Shown here one piece after another: positions 1 to 9,720 of a stretch of DNA of 64,000 nt (positions are counted from its first letter, which is position 1; each line of letters opens with the position of its first letter). This DNA is from Buchnera aphidicola (Muscaphis stroyani) (lineage in GTDB: Bacteria > Pseudomonadota > Gammaproteobacteria > Enterobacterales > Enterobacteriaceae): assembly GCF_005080865.1 (NCBI RefSeq), contig NZ_CP034861.1, positions 186,001 to 250,000 of the forward strand, in the 5' to 3' direction. The notes beneath the pieces are model-generated. The model was not told where the DNA came from. It saw only the letters and a program-made list of their open reading frames with translations, and did not search any database. The position numbers and the translations under genes are program-made.

Positions 1-1916
1 CTTGGCGGTTCAATTCCATTGGTAGCATTAGAAATTTGAGATGATGTTTCCGATGGCATAATAGCAGATAAAGTGGAATTTCTTAATCCATATTTCTTAA
101 TTTTGGAACGTAAAATATCCCAGTCTAAATGCAATGGTTCATTACATATTTTATCAACATCTTTTTTATACGTGTCTATTGGCAATTTTCCTTTATAGTA
201 ATTTGTTTGATGAAATAAAGAACATGATCCTTTTTCTTTTGCTAATTCGCAAGATGCATTTAATAAATAGTATTGTATTGCTTCAAATGTTCTATGTGTT
301 AAATTTTTTGCACTTCCATCTGAATAACGCACTTTATTTTTAGCTAAGTAGTAAGCAAAATTAATAACTCCAATTCCTAATGAACGTCTAGAGATAGAAG
401 ATTTTTTAGCAGCTATTACTGGATAGTTTTGATATTCTAATATTTCATCAAGAGCACGAACAGATAATTGAGATAATTCATTGAGATCGTTGAGATCTTT
501 GATAACTCCTAAATTTAAAGCAGACAAAGTACATAGTGCAATTTCTCCATTTTTATCATGAATATCGTTTAAAGGTTTAGTTGGGAGAGTAATCTCTAAA
601 CATAGATTAGATTGTTTTATTGGCGCTAATTTAGGATTAAATGCACTGTGTGAATTACAATGATCTACATTTTGTATATAGATTCTTCCAGTAGAAGTTC
701 TTTCTTGCATTATTAATGAAAATAAATCGAGTGCTTTTACATTTTTTTTTCTTATTTTTTTATCACTTTCATATTGAACATATAATTTATTAAATTTTTC
801 TTGATTAGAAAAAAAAGAATCGTATAGTTGAGGTACATCTGAAGGGCTAAATAACGTAATATCTGATCCAGATAACATTCTCTGGTACATTAATTTGTTA
901 ATTTGAACTGCATAATCCATATGACGTACTCTATTCTCTTCAATACCTCTATTATTTTTTAAAACTAGTAAATCTTCAACTTCAAAATGCCATATTGGAT
1001 AAAAAATAGTTGCAGCACCACCTCTAACTCCTCCTTGTGAGCAAGATTTTACAGCACTTTGAAAGTGTTTATAAAACGGTATGCAACCAGTATGAAAAGC
1101 TTCTCCATTTCTAATAAAACTACCAATAGCTCGAATTTGTCCAGCATTTATACCTATTCCAGCTCTTTGAGAAACATACTTTGTAATAGCGCTGCTTGTT
1201 GCATTAATAGAATTTAAACTGTCTTTACATTCTATCAATACACAAGAACTAAATTGACGAGTTGGAGTTCTTACCCCTGACATTATTGGAGTTGGTAAAG
1301 AAATTTGAAAAGTAGAAATAGCATTATAAAAACGTTTAATATAGTTCATTCTTAACTGTTTAGGATATTTTGAAAATAAACAAGCCGCTATCAGTATATA
1401 AAGAAATTGTGCACTTTCATATATTTTTCCTGTAACTCTATTTTGTATTAAATATTTTCCTTCTAGTTGCTTAACGGCTGCGTAAGAAAAATTCATATCT
1501 CTCCAATGATCAATTAAAATATTCATTTGAAAATATTCTTGAGAAGAATAGTTTTTTAATAAACTAACATCGTATTTTCCCATTTTTACCATTTTTTTTA
1601 CATGATCATATAAAACAGGAGGTTCAAATTGACCGTAAGCTTTTTTTCTAAGATGAAAAATAGCTAATCTTGCAGCCATATATTGATAATCTGGGGCATC
1701 TTGAGATATAAGATCTGCTGCTGCTTTGATAATAGTTTCGTGAATATTGACAGTAGTTATATTATTATAAAATTGAATTCTTGATCTTAATTCTACTTGA
1801 GATACTGATACGTTTTGAAGTCCTTTTGCCGCCCAATTTAATACTTTATGAATTTTATCTAAGTTTAGTTTCTCTTTTTTTTGATTACGCTTTATAACAA
1901 ATAAGCTATTATTCAT
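1..1916 (-). CDS. nrdA: Ribonucleoside-diphosphate reductase alpha subunit, 3' part outside window
   Basis: Class Ia ribonucleotide reductase large subunit, which reduces NDPs to dNDPs together with NrdB. About 638 codons read without a stop from ATG at 1916 to the window edge; E. coli NrdA has 761 residues, so roughly the last 120 are outside. The ATP-cone N-terminus is followed by TRQFSSCVLIEC, which holds the first redox cysteine, then by SNLCLEITLP with the thiyl-radical Cys and catalytic Glu, and by LCTLSALNLG with the second redox cysteine. The end in the window reads PSETSSQISNATNGIEPP as in E. coli. It is transcribed in the same direction as gyrA, which lies upstream. nrdB would be expected just beyond the edge. 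Identification is certain; only the C-terminus is unseen. Confidence 0.97.
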   Translation of the reverse strand, partial: MNNSLFVIKRNQKKEKLNLDKIHKVLNWAAKGLQNVSVSQVELRSRIQFYNNITTVNIHETIIKAAADLISQDAPDYQYMAARLAIFHLRKKAYGQFEPPVLYDHVKKMVKMGKYDVSLLKNYSSQEYFQMNILIDHWRDMNFSYAAVKQLEGKYLIQNRVTGKIYESAQFLYILIAACLFSKYPKQLRMNYIKRFYNAISTFQISLPTPIMSGVRTPTRQFSSCVLIECKDSLNSINATSSAITKYVSQRAGIGINAGQIRAIGSFIRNGEAFHTGCIPFYKHFQSAVKSCSQGGVRGGAATIFYPIWHFEVEDLLVLKNNRGIEENRVRHMDYAVQINKLMYQRMLSGSDITLFSPSDVPQLYDSFFSNQEKFNKLYVQYESDKKIRKKNVKALDLFSLIMQERTSTGRIYIQNVDHCNSHSAFNPKLAPIKQSNLCLEITLPTKPLNDIHDKNGEIALCTLSALNLGVIKDLNDLNELSQLSVRALDEILEYQNYPVIAAKKSSISRRSLGIGVINFAYYLAKNKVRYSDGSAKNLTHRTFEAIQYYLLNASCELAKEKGSCSLFHQTNYYKGKLPIDTYKKDVDKICNEPLHLDWDILRSKIKKYGLRNSTLSAIMPSETSSQISNATNGIEPP

Positions 1917-2060
1917 ATTTTTTGAACTTATTAAAAAGTATAAAAGTAAAGATGGATTTTAATTTGCTGTAGTAGCGAATAAAACTAATAAAATAAATGG
2001 TTAGTAATGTCATATTTAATTAATAATAAATTACTTCAGTTTGCGCACATATATATATGT

Positions 2061-4607
2061 TTAATGACACATTTTTTTTATAGGTTCAACAATTCTTTGT
2101 AAAGCAACAACTTTTTCATTTTTTGATGTTCTAATTAAAATTACACCTTGTGTGTTTCTGCTCAGAATACCGACTTCTGAAACTCTGATTCGAACTAGAG
2201 TTCCCGCATCAGTAATCATCATGACTTCATCTTTTTCTATAACTTGTATAGCTCCAACCATTTTTCCATTTTTTTTTGTTATTTTAATTGAAATTACTCC
2301 TTGAGTAGCACGTGATTTTATAGGAAAATCAGTTATTTTAGTTCTTTTACCATATCCATTTCTTGTAGTTATAAGAATGCTTTCTTTTTTCTGAGGAATA
2401 ATTAAAGAAACCACTTTATCATCTTTTTTTATTTTGATACCTTTAACTCCTGATGCAGTTCTTCCCATAGTTCGCACACTTTTTTCTAAAAATTGAACTA
2501 CTTTTCCATTTTGTGTAAATAACATAACATTATTGTTTCCATTAGTTAAAGCTACTCCAATAAGTTCATCATTGGCTCTGAGGTTGATCGCGATAATTCC
2601 AGCAATTCTAGGTTTTTTAAATTCACTCAAAGCGCTTTTTTTGACTATTCCATTCGAAGTCGCCATCAAAATGTTTAAGTTGTCTTTATATTCGTGAACT
2701 GGCAAAATTGCTGTAATTCTTTCTTTAGTGCTTAGTGGCAATAAATTTACAATAGGACGGCCTTTTGCATGTCTGCTAGATTCTGGTAATTGATAAACTT
2801 TCATCCAATATAATATTCCTCTGCTTGAAAAGCACAGTATAGTATCATGTGTATTTGCTATTACTAAGCTTTCTATAAAATCTTTTTCTTTCGTTTTTGC
2901 TGCTGATTTTCCCTTCCCCCCTCTTCTTTGTGCGTTGTAATCTGAAAGAGGTTGGTATTTTACATATCCTAAATGAGACAGAGTTACTACTACATCCTCT
3001 TTATTGATTAAATCTTCAATGTTAATATCAGAGTTATGTTCTGTAATTTCTGTTCGTCTTTTATCACTGAAATTATTTTGTATAAATAGCAGTTCTTTTT
3101 TGATAACTTCCATCATATGATCAGAATTTTTTAAAATACTAGTTAAAAATTTTATTTTTTTTGTTAAATTATTATATTCTGTAATAATTTTTGTTTGTTC
3201 TAAATTAGTTAATTTATTTAAACGTAAATCTAAAATCGCTTGTACTTGTTTTTCAGTAAAAAAATAAAAATTATTATTTAATTCATTAACATCGTTTTTT
3301 TCTTTAGTTTGTTTTATCTTATCTTTCTTAATAGGATTAGAGTATATAATTTTTTGAGATGTCCATTTTTGATTCATAATCAATTTTTTTGCTTCTAAAG
3401 AGCTTTTTGATTTTTTTAATAAATCAATAATTAAACCTATATTTTCTAACGCAACGCTCAGCCCTTCAAGGATATGTGTTTGATTTTTAGTTTTATGTAA
3501 TTCAAAAATACTTCTTCTTGTAACTATTTCTTCTCTGTGAGATAAAAAATGTTTTAATATTTCTTTTAAAGATAAAGTTTTAGGTTGTCCTTTGCATAGT
3601 GCCACCATATTAATGCCAAAAGAAATTTGAAGTTGCGTAAGAGAATAAAGTTGATTTAATACTATTTCGGACATTGTTTCTTTTTTTATTTCAATAACAA
3701 TTCTCATTCCGTCTTTATCAGATTCATCTCGTAAAGCGGAAATTCCGTCAATTCTTTTTTCTTTTACTAATTCAGCAATTTTTTCAATTAAACGTGCTTT
3801 ATTTACTTGATAAGGAATCTGGTAAAAAACAATTGATTCTTTTTTGTTTTTTTTATTTTTTTCTATTTTATTTCTAGCACGAATATAAATTTTTCCTTTT
3901 CCTGTTTTATAAGCTTCTTCAATTCCTATTTTTCCATTTATTATTCCAGCAGTTGGAAAATCTGGACCTGGAATATGTTTTATAAGATCTTTTAAAGAAA
4001 TGCTATTGTTATCCATATAAGCTAAACATCCATTAATTACTTCATATAAATTATGAGGAGGAATGTTTGTTGCCATACCTACAGCAATTCCTGATGATCC
4101 ATTAATTAACAAATTTGGTATTTTTGATGGAAGAATTTCTGGTATGTTCTCTGTTCCGTCATAGTTAGGTAAAAATTCAACTGTATTTTTTTCCAAATCA
4201 CTTAGTAATTCATGAGCGATTTTAGACATTCTAACTTCTGTATATCTCATTGCTGCAGCAGAATCTCCATCTATAGAACCAAAGTTTCCTTGTCCATCTA
4301 TTAGTATATAGCGTAATGAAAATTTTTGAGCCATTCTAACTATGGCATCATATACTGCTGAATCTCCATGAGGATGATATTTTCCTATTACATCTCCAAC
4401 AACTCTAGCTGATTTCTTATATGCTTTGTTCCAATCATTATGAAGCACATGCATTGCAAAAAGTATTCTTCGATGAACCGGTTTAAGACCATCTCGAACG
4501 TCAGGTAAAGCTCGTCCAACTATTACAGACATAGCATAGTCTAAATAAGATTTTTTTAACTCTTCTTCAATATTGACCTGTGGGATCTTTTGTTCAAGGT
4601 CTTTCAT
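2061..4607 (-). CDS. gyrA: DNA gyrase subunit A
   Basis: Breakage-reunion subunit of gyrase (A2B2), which introduces negative supercoils using ATP hydrolysed by GyrB. The protein has 848 residues against 875 in E. coli. The N-terminal catalytic domain shows [10 protein letters not shown] around residues 78-87 and the active-site tyrosine in AAMRYTE (Tyr122). The C-terminal wrapping domain keeps the GyrA box QRRGGKG. The protein ends at EPIKKMCH, so the acidic tail of the E. coli protein is missing. The start MKDLEQKI aligns with the E. coli start. The gene is followed by nrdA on the same strand and diverges from the DUF2076 gene across about 270 bases. Confidence 0.98.
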   Translation of the reverse strand: MKDLEQKIPQVNIEEELKKSYLDYAMSVIVGRALPDVRDGLKPVHRRILFAMHVLHNDWNKAYKKSARVVGDVIGKYHPHGDSAVYDAIVRMAQKFSLRYILIDGQGNFGSIDGDSAAAMRYTEVRMSKIAHELLSDLEKNTVEFLPNYDGTENIPEILPSKIPNLLINGSSGIAVGMATNIPPHNLYEVINGCLAYMDNNSISLKDLIKHIPGPDFPTAGIINGKIGIEEAYKTGKGKIYIRARNKIEKNKKNKKESIVFYQIPYQVNKARLIEKIAELVKEKRIDGISALRDESDKDGMRIVIEIKKETMSEIVLNQLYSLTQLQISFGINMVALCKGQPKTLSLKEILKHFLSHREEIVTRRSIFELHKTKNQTHILEGLSVALENIGLIIDLLKKSKSSLEAKKLIMNQKWTSQKIIYSNPIKKDKIKQTKEKNDVNELNNNFYFFTEKQVQAILDLRLNKLTNLEQTKIITEYNNLTKKIKFLTSILKNSDHMMEVIKKELLFIQNNFSDKRRTEITEHNSDINIEDLINKEDVVVTLSHLGYVKYQPLSDYNAQRRGGKGKSAAKTKEKDFIESLVIANTHDTILCFSSRGILYWMKVYQLPESSRHAKGRPIVNLLPLSTKERITAILPVHEYKDNLNILMATSNGIVKKSALSEFKKPRIAGIIAINLRANDELIGVALTNGNNNVMLFTQNGKVVQFLEKSVRTMGRTASGVKGIKIKKDDKVVSLIIPQKKESILITTRNGYGKRTKITDFPIKSRATQGVISIKITKKNGKMVGAIQVIEKDEVMMITDAGTLVRIRVSEVGILSRNTQGVILIRTSKNEKVVALQRIVEPIKKMCH

Positions 4608-4876
4608 AAAAACATTGTCTCTTTTTTTTTAGATTGATAACATAATATTAAGTATAAAAAAGTATAACATAATTGAAGTATTGAATGCATTGATAAGAAA
4701 AGTATTCTTTACGAGTGTTTTTAATATAGAATAAATTTAAGTTTATAAAAAAATATCTTTTATGTTGTGTATTTTAAACGAACGTATTATGATAGAAATT
4801 AATTTTGTATTTTTTGATTTAAAAAATAACTAAACAAGTAATAACTTCTTAAATATTATTAAAAATGAGGTATTAT
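4608..4876. promoter_or_regulatory. Divergent intergenic region between gyrA and the DUF2076 gene
   Basis: About 270 bases of AT-rich sequence between two divergent starts. It must carry promoters for both directions, but no single -35/-10 pair stands out against the AT-rich background. A GAGGT ribosome-binding site precedes the plus-strand gene at about 4866-4870. Confidence 0.4.
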
Positions 4877-5578
4877 ATGAAAGATGAAGAAAAAAATTTA
4901 ATAGAAAATTTGTTTCATCGCTTAAAAAATACCGAATTAAATTCTGCAAATCGAGATCAATCAGCAGATAATTTGATTCAAAAATTAGTTAGAAAACAAC
5001 CTTTTTCTTCTTATTATATGACTCAGACTATATTAATTCAGGAAGCTGCTATAAAAAAAATGAGTCTTAAAATTGAAGAGTTAAATAAAAAAGTTGAAAA
5101 TAACAATTTAGAAAAAACAAAAAAACAACCAAGTTTTTTATCTAGTTTTTTTAAAAATAGCCCTTCTTCCGACTTAACGTCTCATAATCAAAACAATGTT
5201 TGGAAAAACAAAGAATCTCCGCTTCAATACCATGCTTCTCCAGTTGTTTCCGCACCTAGAAGTAGTGGATTTCTTGGTAATGCTTTGCAAACTGCAATGG
5301 GTGTAGCAGGAGGTATGGTATTAGGAAATATGCTTATGAACGTTTTTGATCATTCAAAACCGGAAGAAGAAATATTTGATACCATTAATCATTCTTCAGA
5401 ACATCTCGATGAGAATATACCGATTCATGATTCTACTGCTGATAGTAATTTAGTAAATTATGAATCAAATGAATCAGCATATGAAGAATCTGAAAATGAT
5501 CAATCAAATTCGGAAGATATGAGCTACATAAACAGCAGCGAAGATTGTATTGATACTAATGACGATAATTTTATATAA
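4877..5578 (+). CDS. DUF2076 family protein
   Basis: Function unknown. The N-terminal about 75 residues (MKDEEKNLIENLF ... YYMTQTILIQEAAIKKM ... EELNKKVE) and the central glycine-rich hydrophobic block FLGNALQTAMGVAGGMVLGNML match the DUF2076 family, whose members have an N-terminal helical domain, a low-complexity linker and this Gly-rich segment. The C-terminal about 70 residues are acidic and rich in Ser, Asp, Glu and Asn. I chose the second ATG (4877) because GAGGT lies seven bases upstream; the ATG at 4865 would place that site inside the gene. It has no clear signal peptide. It faces gyrA divergently and converges on the peroxiredoxin gene. Family assignment is from remembered motifs. 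Confidence 0.8.
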   Translation: MKDEEKNLIENLFHRLKNTELNSANRDQSADNLIQKLVRKQPFSSYYMTQTILIQEAAIKKMSLKIEELNKKVENNNLEKTKKQPSFLSSFFKNSPSSDLTSHNQNNVWKNKESPLQYHASPVVSAPRSSGFLGNALQTAMGVAGGMVLGNMLMNVFDHSKPEEEIFDTINHSSEHLDENIPIHDSTADSNLVNYESNESAYEESENDQSNSEDMSYINSSEDCIDTNDDNFI

Positions 5579-5647
5579 CAGTGTCATTTTTATTTAAAGA
5601 ATTAAAAAAAATAACATAATTTCATTATTTCAAGATATTAAAAAAAT

Positions 5648-5678
5648 AAAGCCAGCATAAAACATTTTTGCTGACTTT
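5648..5678. terminator. Bidirectional intrinsic terminator
   Basis: Inverted repeat AAAGCCAGCA / TGCTGACTTT (one G-U pair) with an 11-base loop. It is followed by T-rich sequence on the plus strand and preceded by an A-run that gives a U-tract on the minus strand. It sits between the convergent ends of the DUF2076 gene and the peroxiredoxin gene. Confidence 0.75.
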
Positions 5679-5699
5679 ACATTTTTTAATATTTTTTTC

Positions 5700-6293
5700 T
5701 TAATAATACTTTCTTAAATATTTAGATACTCCTTCTAAAGAAGCCTTCATACCTTGTTTGCCTTTCTCCCAATTTGCAGGACATACTTCTCCATTCTGGT
5801 TATAAAAATCCATGCAATCAATCATTCGAATCATTTCTTGAATATTTCGACCAAATGGAAGGTCATTAACAACTTGATGACGAACAATCCAATTTGAATC
5901 AATTAAAAACGAAGCTCTTAATGCTATACCCATATCTGGATGTTCAATTCCGTACGATTTTTGAATACTATGTTTTAAATCAGATACCATTGGAAAAGTG
6001 ATTTTTCCGATTCCTCCATTTTTAGTTGGAGTATTTCGCCATGCTTGATGAACAAAAACACTATCAACAGACACACCTACAATTTTAACATGTCTTTTTT
6101 TAAATTCTTCATGAATATTATTAAATTCTATGATTTCTGATGGACAAACAAAAGTAAAATCCATTGGCCAAAAAAATAATACGATAGATTGACCTTCAGA
6201 ATATTTTTTTAAATCAAAATCATTAATAATTTCACCATTTTTTAAAATTGCTGGAGCTATAAAATTTGGTGCATGTTTAGCTACTAAAACCAT
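5700..6293 (-). CDS. 2-Cys peroxiredoxin (AhpC/TSA family)
   Basis: Thiol peroxidase that reduces hydrogen peroxide and organic peroxides in the cytoplasm. The protein has 197 residues. The peroxidatic cysteine is in DFTFVCPSEI (Cys50) and the resolving cysteine in GEVCPANW (Cys171), so it is a typical 2-Cys peroxiredoxin. The YLRKYY end makes it resemble the eukaryotic-type Prx/TSA subgroup more than the 187-residue E. coli AhpC. No ahpF reductase lies beside it. Buchnera annotations use ahpC or tsaA for this gene; I leave the symbol open. With sodA it forms the oxidative defence visible in this window. Confidence 0.93.
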   Translation of the reverse strand: MVLVAKHAPNFIAPAILKNGEIINDFDLKKYSEGQSIVLFFWPMDFTFVCPSEIIEFNNIHEEFKKRHVKIVGVSVDSVFVHQAWRNTPTKNGGIGKITFPMVSDLKHSIQKSYGIEHPDMGIALRASFLIDSNWIVRHQVVNDLPFGRNIQEMIRMIDCMDFYNQNGEVCPANWEKGKQGMKASLEGVSKYLRKYY

Positions 6294-6441
6294 TGGTTTT
6301 CCTATAATATTTATATAAATATGAAAGATAAAATATAAAAAATTTAAATCGTGCTTTTTAGCATGAAATAGAATAAAATCTTTAATAGATTTTTTTGGTT
6401 AATAATTTTGTTACATTCTAAAATAAGAGATAAATATTCAA

Positions 6442-7104
6442 ATGAATATAAGTTTAACTTGGAAAGATGTACTTTCTCAAGAAAAAAAAAAATATTTTAT
6501 TAATATGATGAACTATATTAAACATGAAAGATTAAAAAAAAAAATTTATCCATCCTCTAAAGAAATCTTTAGTTCTTTTATCTTGACAAAATTTAAAAAT
6601 ATTAAAGTTGTAATTCTTGGTCAAGATCCATATTTTTCTAAATTTCAAGCTCATGGATTAGCTTTTTCTGTTCCTAAGAATTCTTCTATACCACCTTCTT
6701 TAAGGAACATATTTAAAGAGTTAAATAACAATTTTCATAAAAATCATATTTTTCATCATGGATGTTTAGAGAGTTGGTCAAAACAAGGTGTTTTTTTGCT
6801 TAATACTATACTTACTGTTGAAGAAAAAAAGCCTAAATCACATAGTAAAATAGGATGGGATATTTTTACCAATCAAGTTATCTCTATGGTTAATTTACAC
6901 CATAAATCTTTAATTTTTTTACTGTGGGGAAAATGCGCTCAAAAAAAATCTATTCTAATTAATTCCAAGTATCATTATGTATTAAAATCGTCTCATCCTT
7001 CTCCATTATCTGCAAATCGAGGTTTTTTTGGATGTAATCATTTTTTTAAAACAAATGAAATTTTAATAAAAAATAGAAAAAAACCAATTAACTGGTTTTT
7101 TTAG
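6442..7104 (+). CDS. ung: Uracil-DNA glycosylase
   Basis: Removes uracil from DNA as the first step of base excision repair. The 220 residues are close to the family length (229 in E. coli). The water-activating motif is GQDPYFSKFQAHGL with catalytic Asp62. The C-terminal HPSPLS motif (His185) and RGFFGCNHF are intact, as is LLNTILTV. The usual histidine after GQDPY is phenylalanine here. Such a repair gene matters in a genome under strong C-to-T pressure. It diverges from the peroxiredoxin gene and converges with grpE. Confidence 0.96.
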   Translation: MNISLTWKDVLSQEKKKYFINMMNYIKHERLKKKIYPSSKEIFSSFILTKFKNIKVVILGQDPYFSKFQAHGLAFSVPKNSSIPPSLRNIFKELNNNFHKNHIFHHGCLESWSKQGVFLLNTILTVEEKKPKSHSKIGWDIFTNQVISMVNLHHKSLIFLLWGKCAQKKSILINSKYHYVLKSSHPSPLSANRGFFGCNHFFKTNEILIKNRKKPINWFF

Positions 7105-7146
7105 TTTTAAAAAATAGAAAAAATTTTAAAATTTTTTCTATTTTTA
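7080..7146 (+). terminator. Tandem hairpins at the end of ung
   Basis: The first hairpin, AAAACCA / TGGTTTT (7080-7099), overlaps the last codons of ung and is followed by T. The second is an AT-only inverted repeat, AAATAGAAAAAATT with its complement (about 7110-7145), followed by T-rich sequence. Either could end ung transcripts; the second is symmetrical and could also serve grpE from the other side. Confidence 0.55.
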
Positions 7147-7220
7147 TTTAAAATTAATGATTCATTTTCAATACAATTATTGTGTGATATGTTAATATTT
7201 TTTTGTATAAAATATTATTT

Positions 7221-7757
7221 TTAATTTTTAGAAACTATAACTTTTGCTTTTCTTAAAATTTCGGTATTAAAAGAAAATCCCTTTTTATAAACAGAAATAA
7301 TACAATTTGGTCTTGTTTCGTTTGAGATTTTTGTTGATATAGAATCATGAATTTGAGGGTTAAAAATGTCTTTTTCTTTTCCTTCAATTTTTATACCAAA
7401 TTTAAACATCATTTTTAATAAAGATTCTGATGTGAGTTTAATTCCTTCAATGAAAGGTTTTTCTTGAAGATTAAGAGAATGAGATAAATTTAATAAATCT
7501 TCGAAAGAATCTACAACAGGAATTATATTTTCAAAAAACTCTTTCATTTTCAAACGTTTAATTTCTTTTATTTTAGTTTCAGTTTTTTTTTTGATATTTT
7601 CAATTTCAGCTAATTTTCTTAATTGAATATCATTTATTTTTTTTTTATTTTTTAGTATACGTAATTTTAATTCTTCAATTTTTTTATTTTTTATATTAAT
7701 TATATCGTTTTCATTATTTGACATTTTTTCTTTTAATTCATTTTTTTGATTATTCAT
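7221..7757 (-). CDS. grpE: GrpE-type nucleotide exchange factor for DnaK (likely the second copy)
   Basis: Co-chaperone that releases ADP from DnaK. An N-terminal Lys/Asn/Glu-rich coiled coil (about residues 5-75) is followed by the GrpE head: FFENIIPVVDSFEDLL, then FIEGIKLTSESLLKMMFKFGI, and near the end FNPQIHDSIST, IISVYKKGFSFN and RKAKVIVSKN. The length (178 residues) is close to the E. coli 197. ATG 7757 is preferred because GGTG precedes it; ATG 7769 is also in frame. It is divergent from nadK as in E. coli. From knowledge of Buchnera, two grpE genes exist; this position next to nadK is that of the second copy. Confidence 0.9.
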   Translation of the reverse strand: MNNQKNELKEKMSNNENDIINIKNKKIEELKLRILKNKKKINDIQLRKLAEIENIKKKTETKIKEIKRLKMKEFFENIIPVVDSFEDLLNLSHSLNLQEKPFIEGIKLTSESLLKMMFKFGIKIEGKEKDIFNPQIHDSISTKISNETRPNCIISVYKKGFSFNTEILRKAKVIVSKN

Positions 7758-7872
7758 ATGTTTCACCATTTTATAATTAACTAATTTATTATAGATTTTA
7801 TAATAAATGTTTCAAGATAACTCTTTTATCATAATAATATACATTGTTTTCTTTATTGGGAATATTTATGTA

Positions 7873-8750
7873 ATGAAAAAGCATTTTGATTGTATTGGAA
7901 TAGTTGGATACCCTCGTTATTTGAATGCATTGATCACACATGAAATATTGTATAAATGGTTAATTAAAAAGGGTTATAAAGTTTTTATTGAAAACACTGT
8001 TGCAAAAGCATTAAAATTAGACAATCCTAATACTGCTACATTAATTCAAATAGGTCAATATTGTGATTTAGCAATTGTAATTGGAGGAGACGGAAATTTA
8101 TTGTGCGCTGCACGTATTTTGTCGTATTTTAAAATTAAAATTATTGGAATTAATCGAGGAAATTTAGGTTTTCTTACTGATTTAAATCCTGACAATGGAT
8201 TTCAAAAATTATCAGAAGTATTGTCCGGAAATTATTTTTCAGAAAACCGTTTTTTACTTCACGTTCAAGTGCATCAAAAAAAAAAAATTTTAAATCTGGA
8301 GTCGCAATCAATGAAGTGGTTTTACATCCAAAACATGTTGCTCATATGATAGAATTTGATGTTTATATTAATAAAAAATTTGCTTTTTCTCAACGTTCAG
8401 ATGGATTAATTATTTCTACTCCAACAGGTTCAACTGGTTATTCGCTTTCAGCAGGAGGTCCTATTGTAGATGCTTCATTGGATGCAATTGTCTTAGTTTC
8501 TATGTTTCCTCATACCTTGTCTTCCCGTCCTTTAGTAATAAGCAGTGATAGCATTATTTGTTTAAAATTTTCTAATATAAAAAATAAATTAAAAATTAGT
8601 TGTGATAGCCAAATTGCATTATCAATTGAAAAAGGAGAATATGTGTTTGTTCGTAAAAGTAGCTATTATCTAAATTTAATTCATCCTAAAAATTATAATT
8701 ATTTTAAAACTTTAACTTCAAAGTTAAATTGGTCTAAAAAATTTTTTTAA
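7873..8750 (+). CDS. nadK: NAD kinase, frame broken at a 12-A tract
   Basis: ATP-dependent phosphorylation of NAD to NADP in the cytoplasm, normally essential. Two overlapping frames together give a full NadK. The first, from ATG 7873 ([16 protein letters not shown]), carries the GGDGN motif with Asp73 and [11 protein letters not shown]. The second carries [34 protein letters not shown] and ends LNWSKKFF. The switch lies at 12 consecutive A (8276-8287). Thirteen A would join the frames into 292 residues, the E. coli length. Read literally, translation leaves the NadK frame there and stops at 8349. The upstream in-frame ATG 7807 has no family support. recN, which lies between nadK and bamE in E. 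coli, is absent. Confidence 0.93.
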
Positions 8751-8854
8751 TTTTATATTTAATTTTTTAGTATAATATTAATTAAGTATATTTTTATAAA
8801 ATCTGTGTAAAATTTTAAAAAATTGTTGTTTTTTCTATGTATAGGAATTATGTA

Positions 8855-9166
8855 ATGAATTATAAGATGATAAGTCTGTTATTAATAGTTGTTTTATTAT
8901 CTAATTGTTCTTTTTTAGATAAAAAGTCTTATAGTTCTGATGTGTTTCAAGAAGCTTGTTTTAATCAACATAATTTAGAGAAAATTCATTCAGGCATGAG
9001 TAGAGATGAAGTAATATATATTTTTGGAGAGCCAATTATTTCAGATATTTTTAATGATGAATATCATTATGTTTTTTATGAATTAAAAAATAAATGTACT
9101 TTAAATAGGAAAACATTAAATTTAACTTTTAAAAATAATAAAGTACTTTTTTTTAATATAAAGTAA
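8855..9166 (+). CDS. bamE: Outer membrane assembly lipoprotein BamE (SmpA)
   Basis: Accessory lipoprotein of the BAM complex that folds beta-barrel proteins into the outer membrane. The hydrophobic signal (residues about 5-16) ends in a lipobox LSNC, giving an acylated cysteine. The mature part has the SmpA/OmlA fold signature: KIHSGMSRDEVIYIFGEPIISD, then YHYVFYEL and LTFKNNKVLFF. With ATG 8855 it has 103 residues against 113 in E. coli. That start is favoured by AGGA at 8843-8846; ATG 8837 would include it. It follows nadK as in E. coli apart from the missing recN. Confidence 0.9.
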   Translation: MNYKMISLLLIVVLLSNCSFLDKKSYSSDVFQEACFNQHNLEKIHSGMSRDEVIYIFGEPIISDIFNDEYHYVFYELKNKCTLNRKTLNLTFKNNKVLFFNIK

Positions 9167-9192
9167 TATTATTTAATTGTTAAAAATTTTTT

Positions 9193-9560
9193 TGGAGCTG
9201 GCGGGATTTGAACCCGCGTCCAAAATTTCTACAAATAAAGTTCTACATGCTTAGTTTTTACTTAACTGAATTCTTTGTCTAATCTGTAAAAACTTATTTT
9301 AGACATATATCTTGTACTTTTATGACATATCACTTTCCAAGCAAAGTTTTATGTTTTCTCTTTTAAAATTAACCTTTCTAAGTTTCTTTTTTCCTAAGAG
9401 AGAAGGATCAGAAGAAAGGGCTTTATTAAGTTTTTTAAGCTGCTAAAGCGTAGTTTTGTTGATTTTTTGCAGATATTGTTTTACGGTTTTTTTCGAGGCA
9501 AACCGTTCCTCGACATGCTCTTTATTTTTTGATAATTTTGTCGAATCCTTAAACAGCCCC
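9193..9560 (-). ncRNA. ssrA: tmRNA (SsrA)
   Basis: Rescues stalled ribosomes by tagging nascent peptides. The 5' end GGGGCTG (from 9560) pairs with CAGCTCC near 9194-9200 to form the acceptor stem. GCGGG-TTCAAAT-CCCGC is the T-arm. GGATTCGAC near the 5' end matches the conserved tmRNA start. The tag frame runs from GCA at 9470 to TAA at 9435 and encodes AKNQQNYALAA, with the standard YALAA degron. The acceptor strand runs into AAA, so the 3' CCA is not encoded and must be added after transcription. The region is clearly richer in G+C than its flanks. Confidence 0.97.
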
Positions 9561-9720
9561 ATGATAATGATTAAAATATTTTAAATAATAATATCATATA
9601 AACAATGAGTTTGTCTATATTTTTATGGTATAAATTTAAACGTATAATTTATACTAAGACTATTTTTAATAGTATAAGTTAAAATGTATACTAGACGATT
9701 TTAAAAAAAGGATTAAATGT

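Noticed and set aside
134..343. Open frame of 69 codons on the plus strand
   Set aside because: It lies antisense inside nrdA, which is conserved codon by codon there. The hydrophobic product is a by-product of AT-rich sequence.
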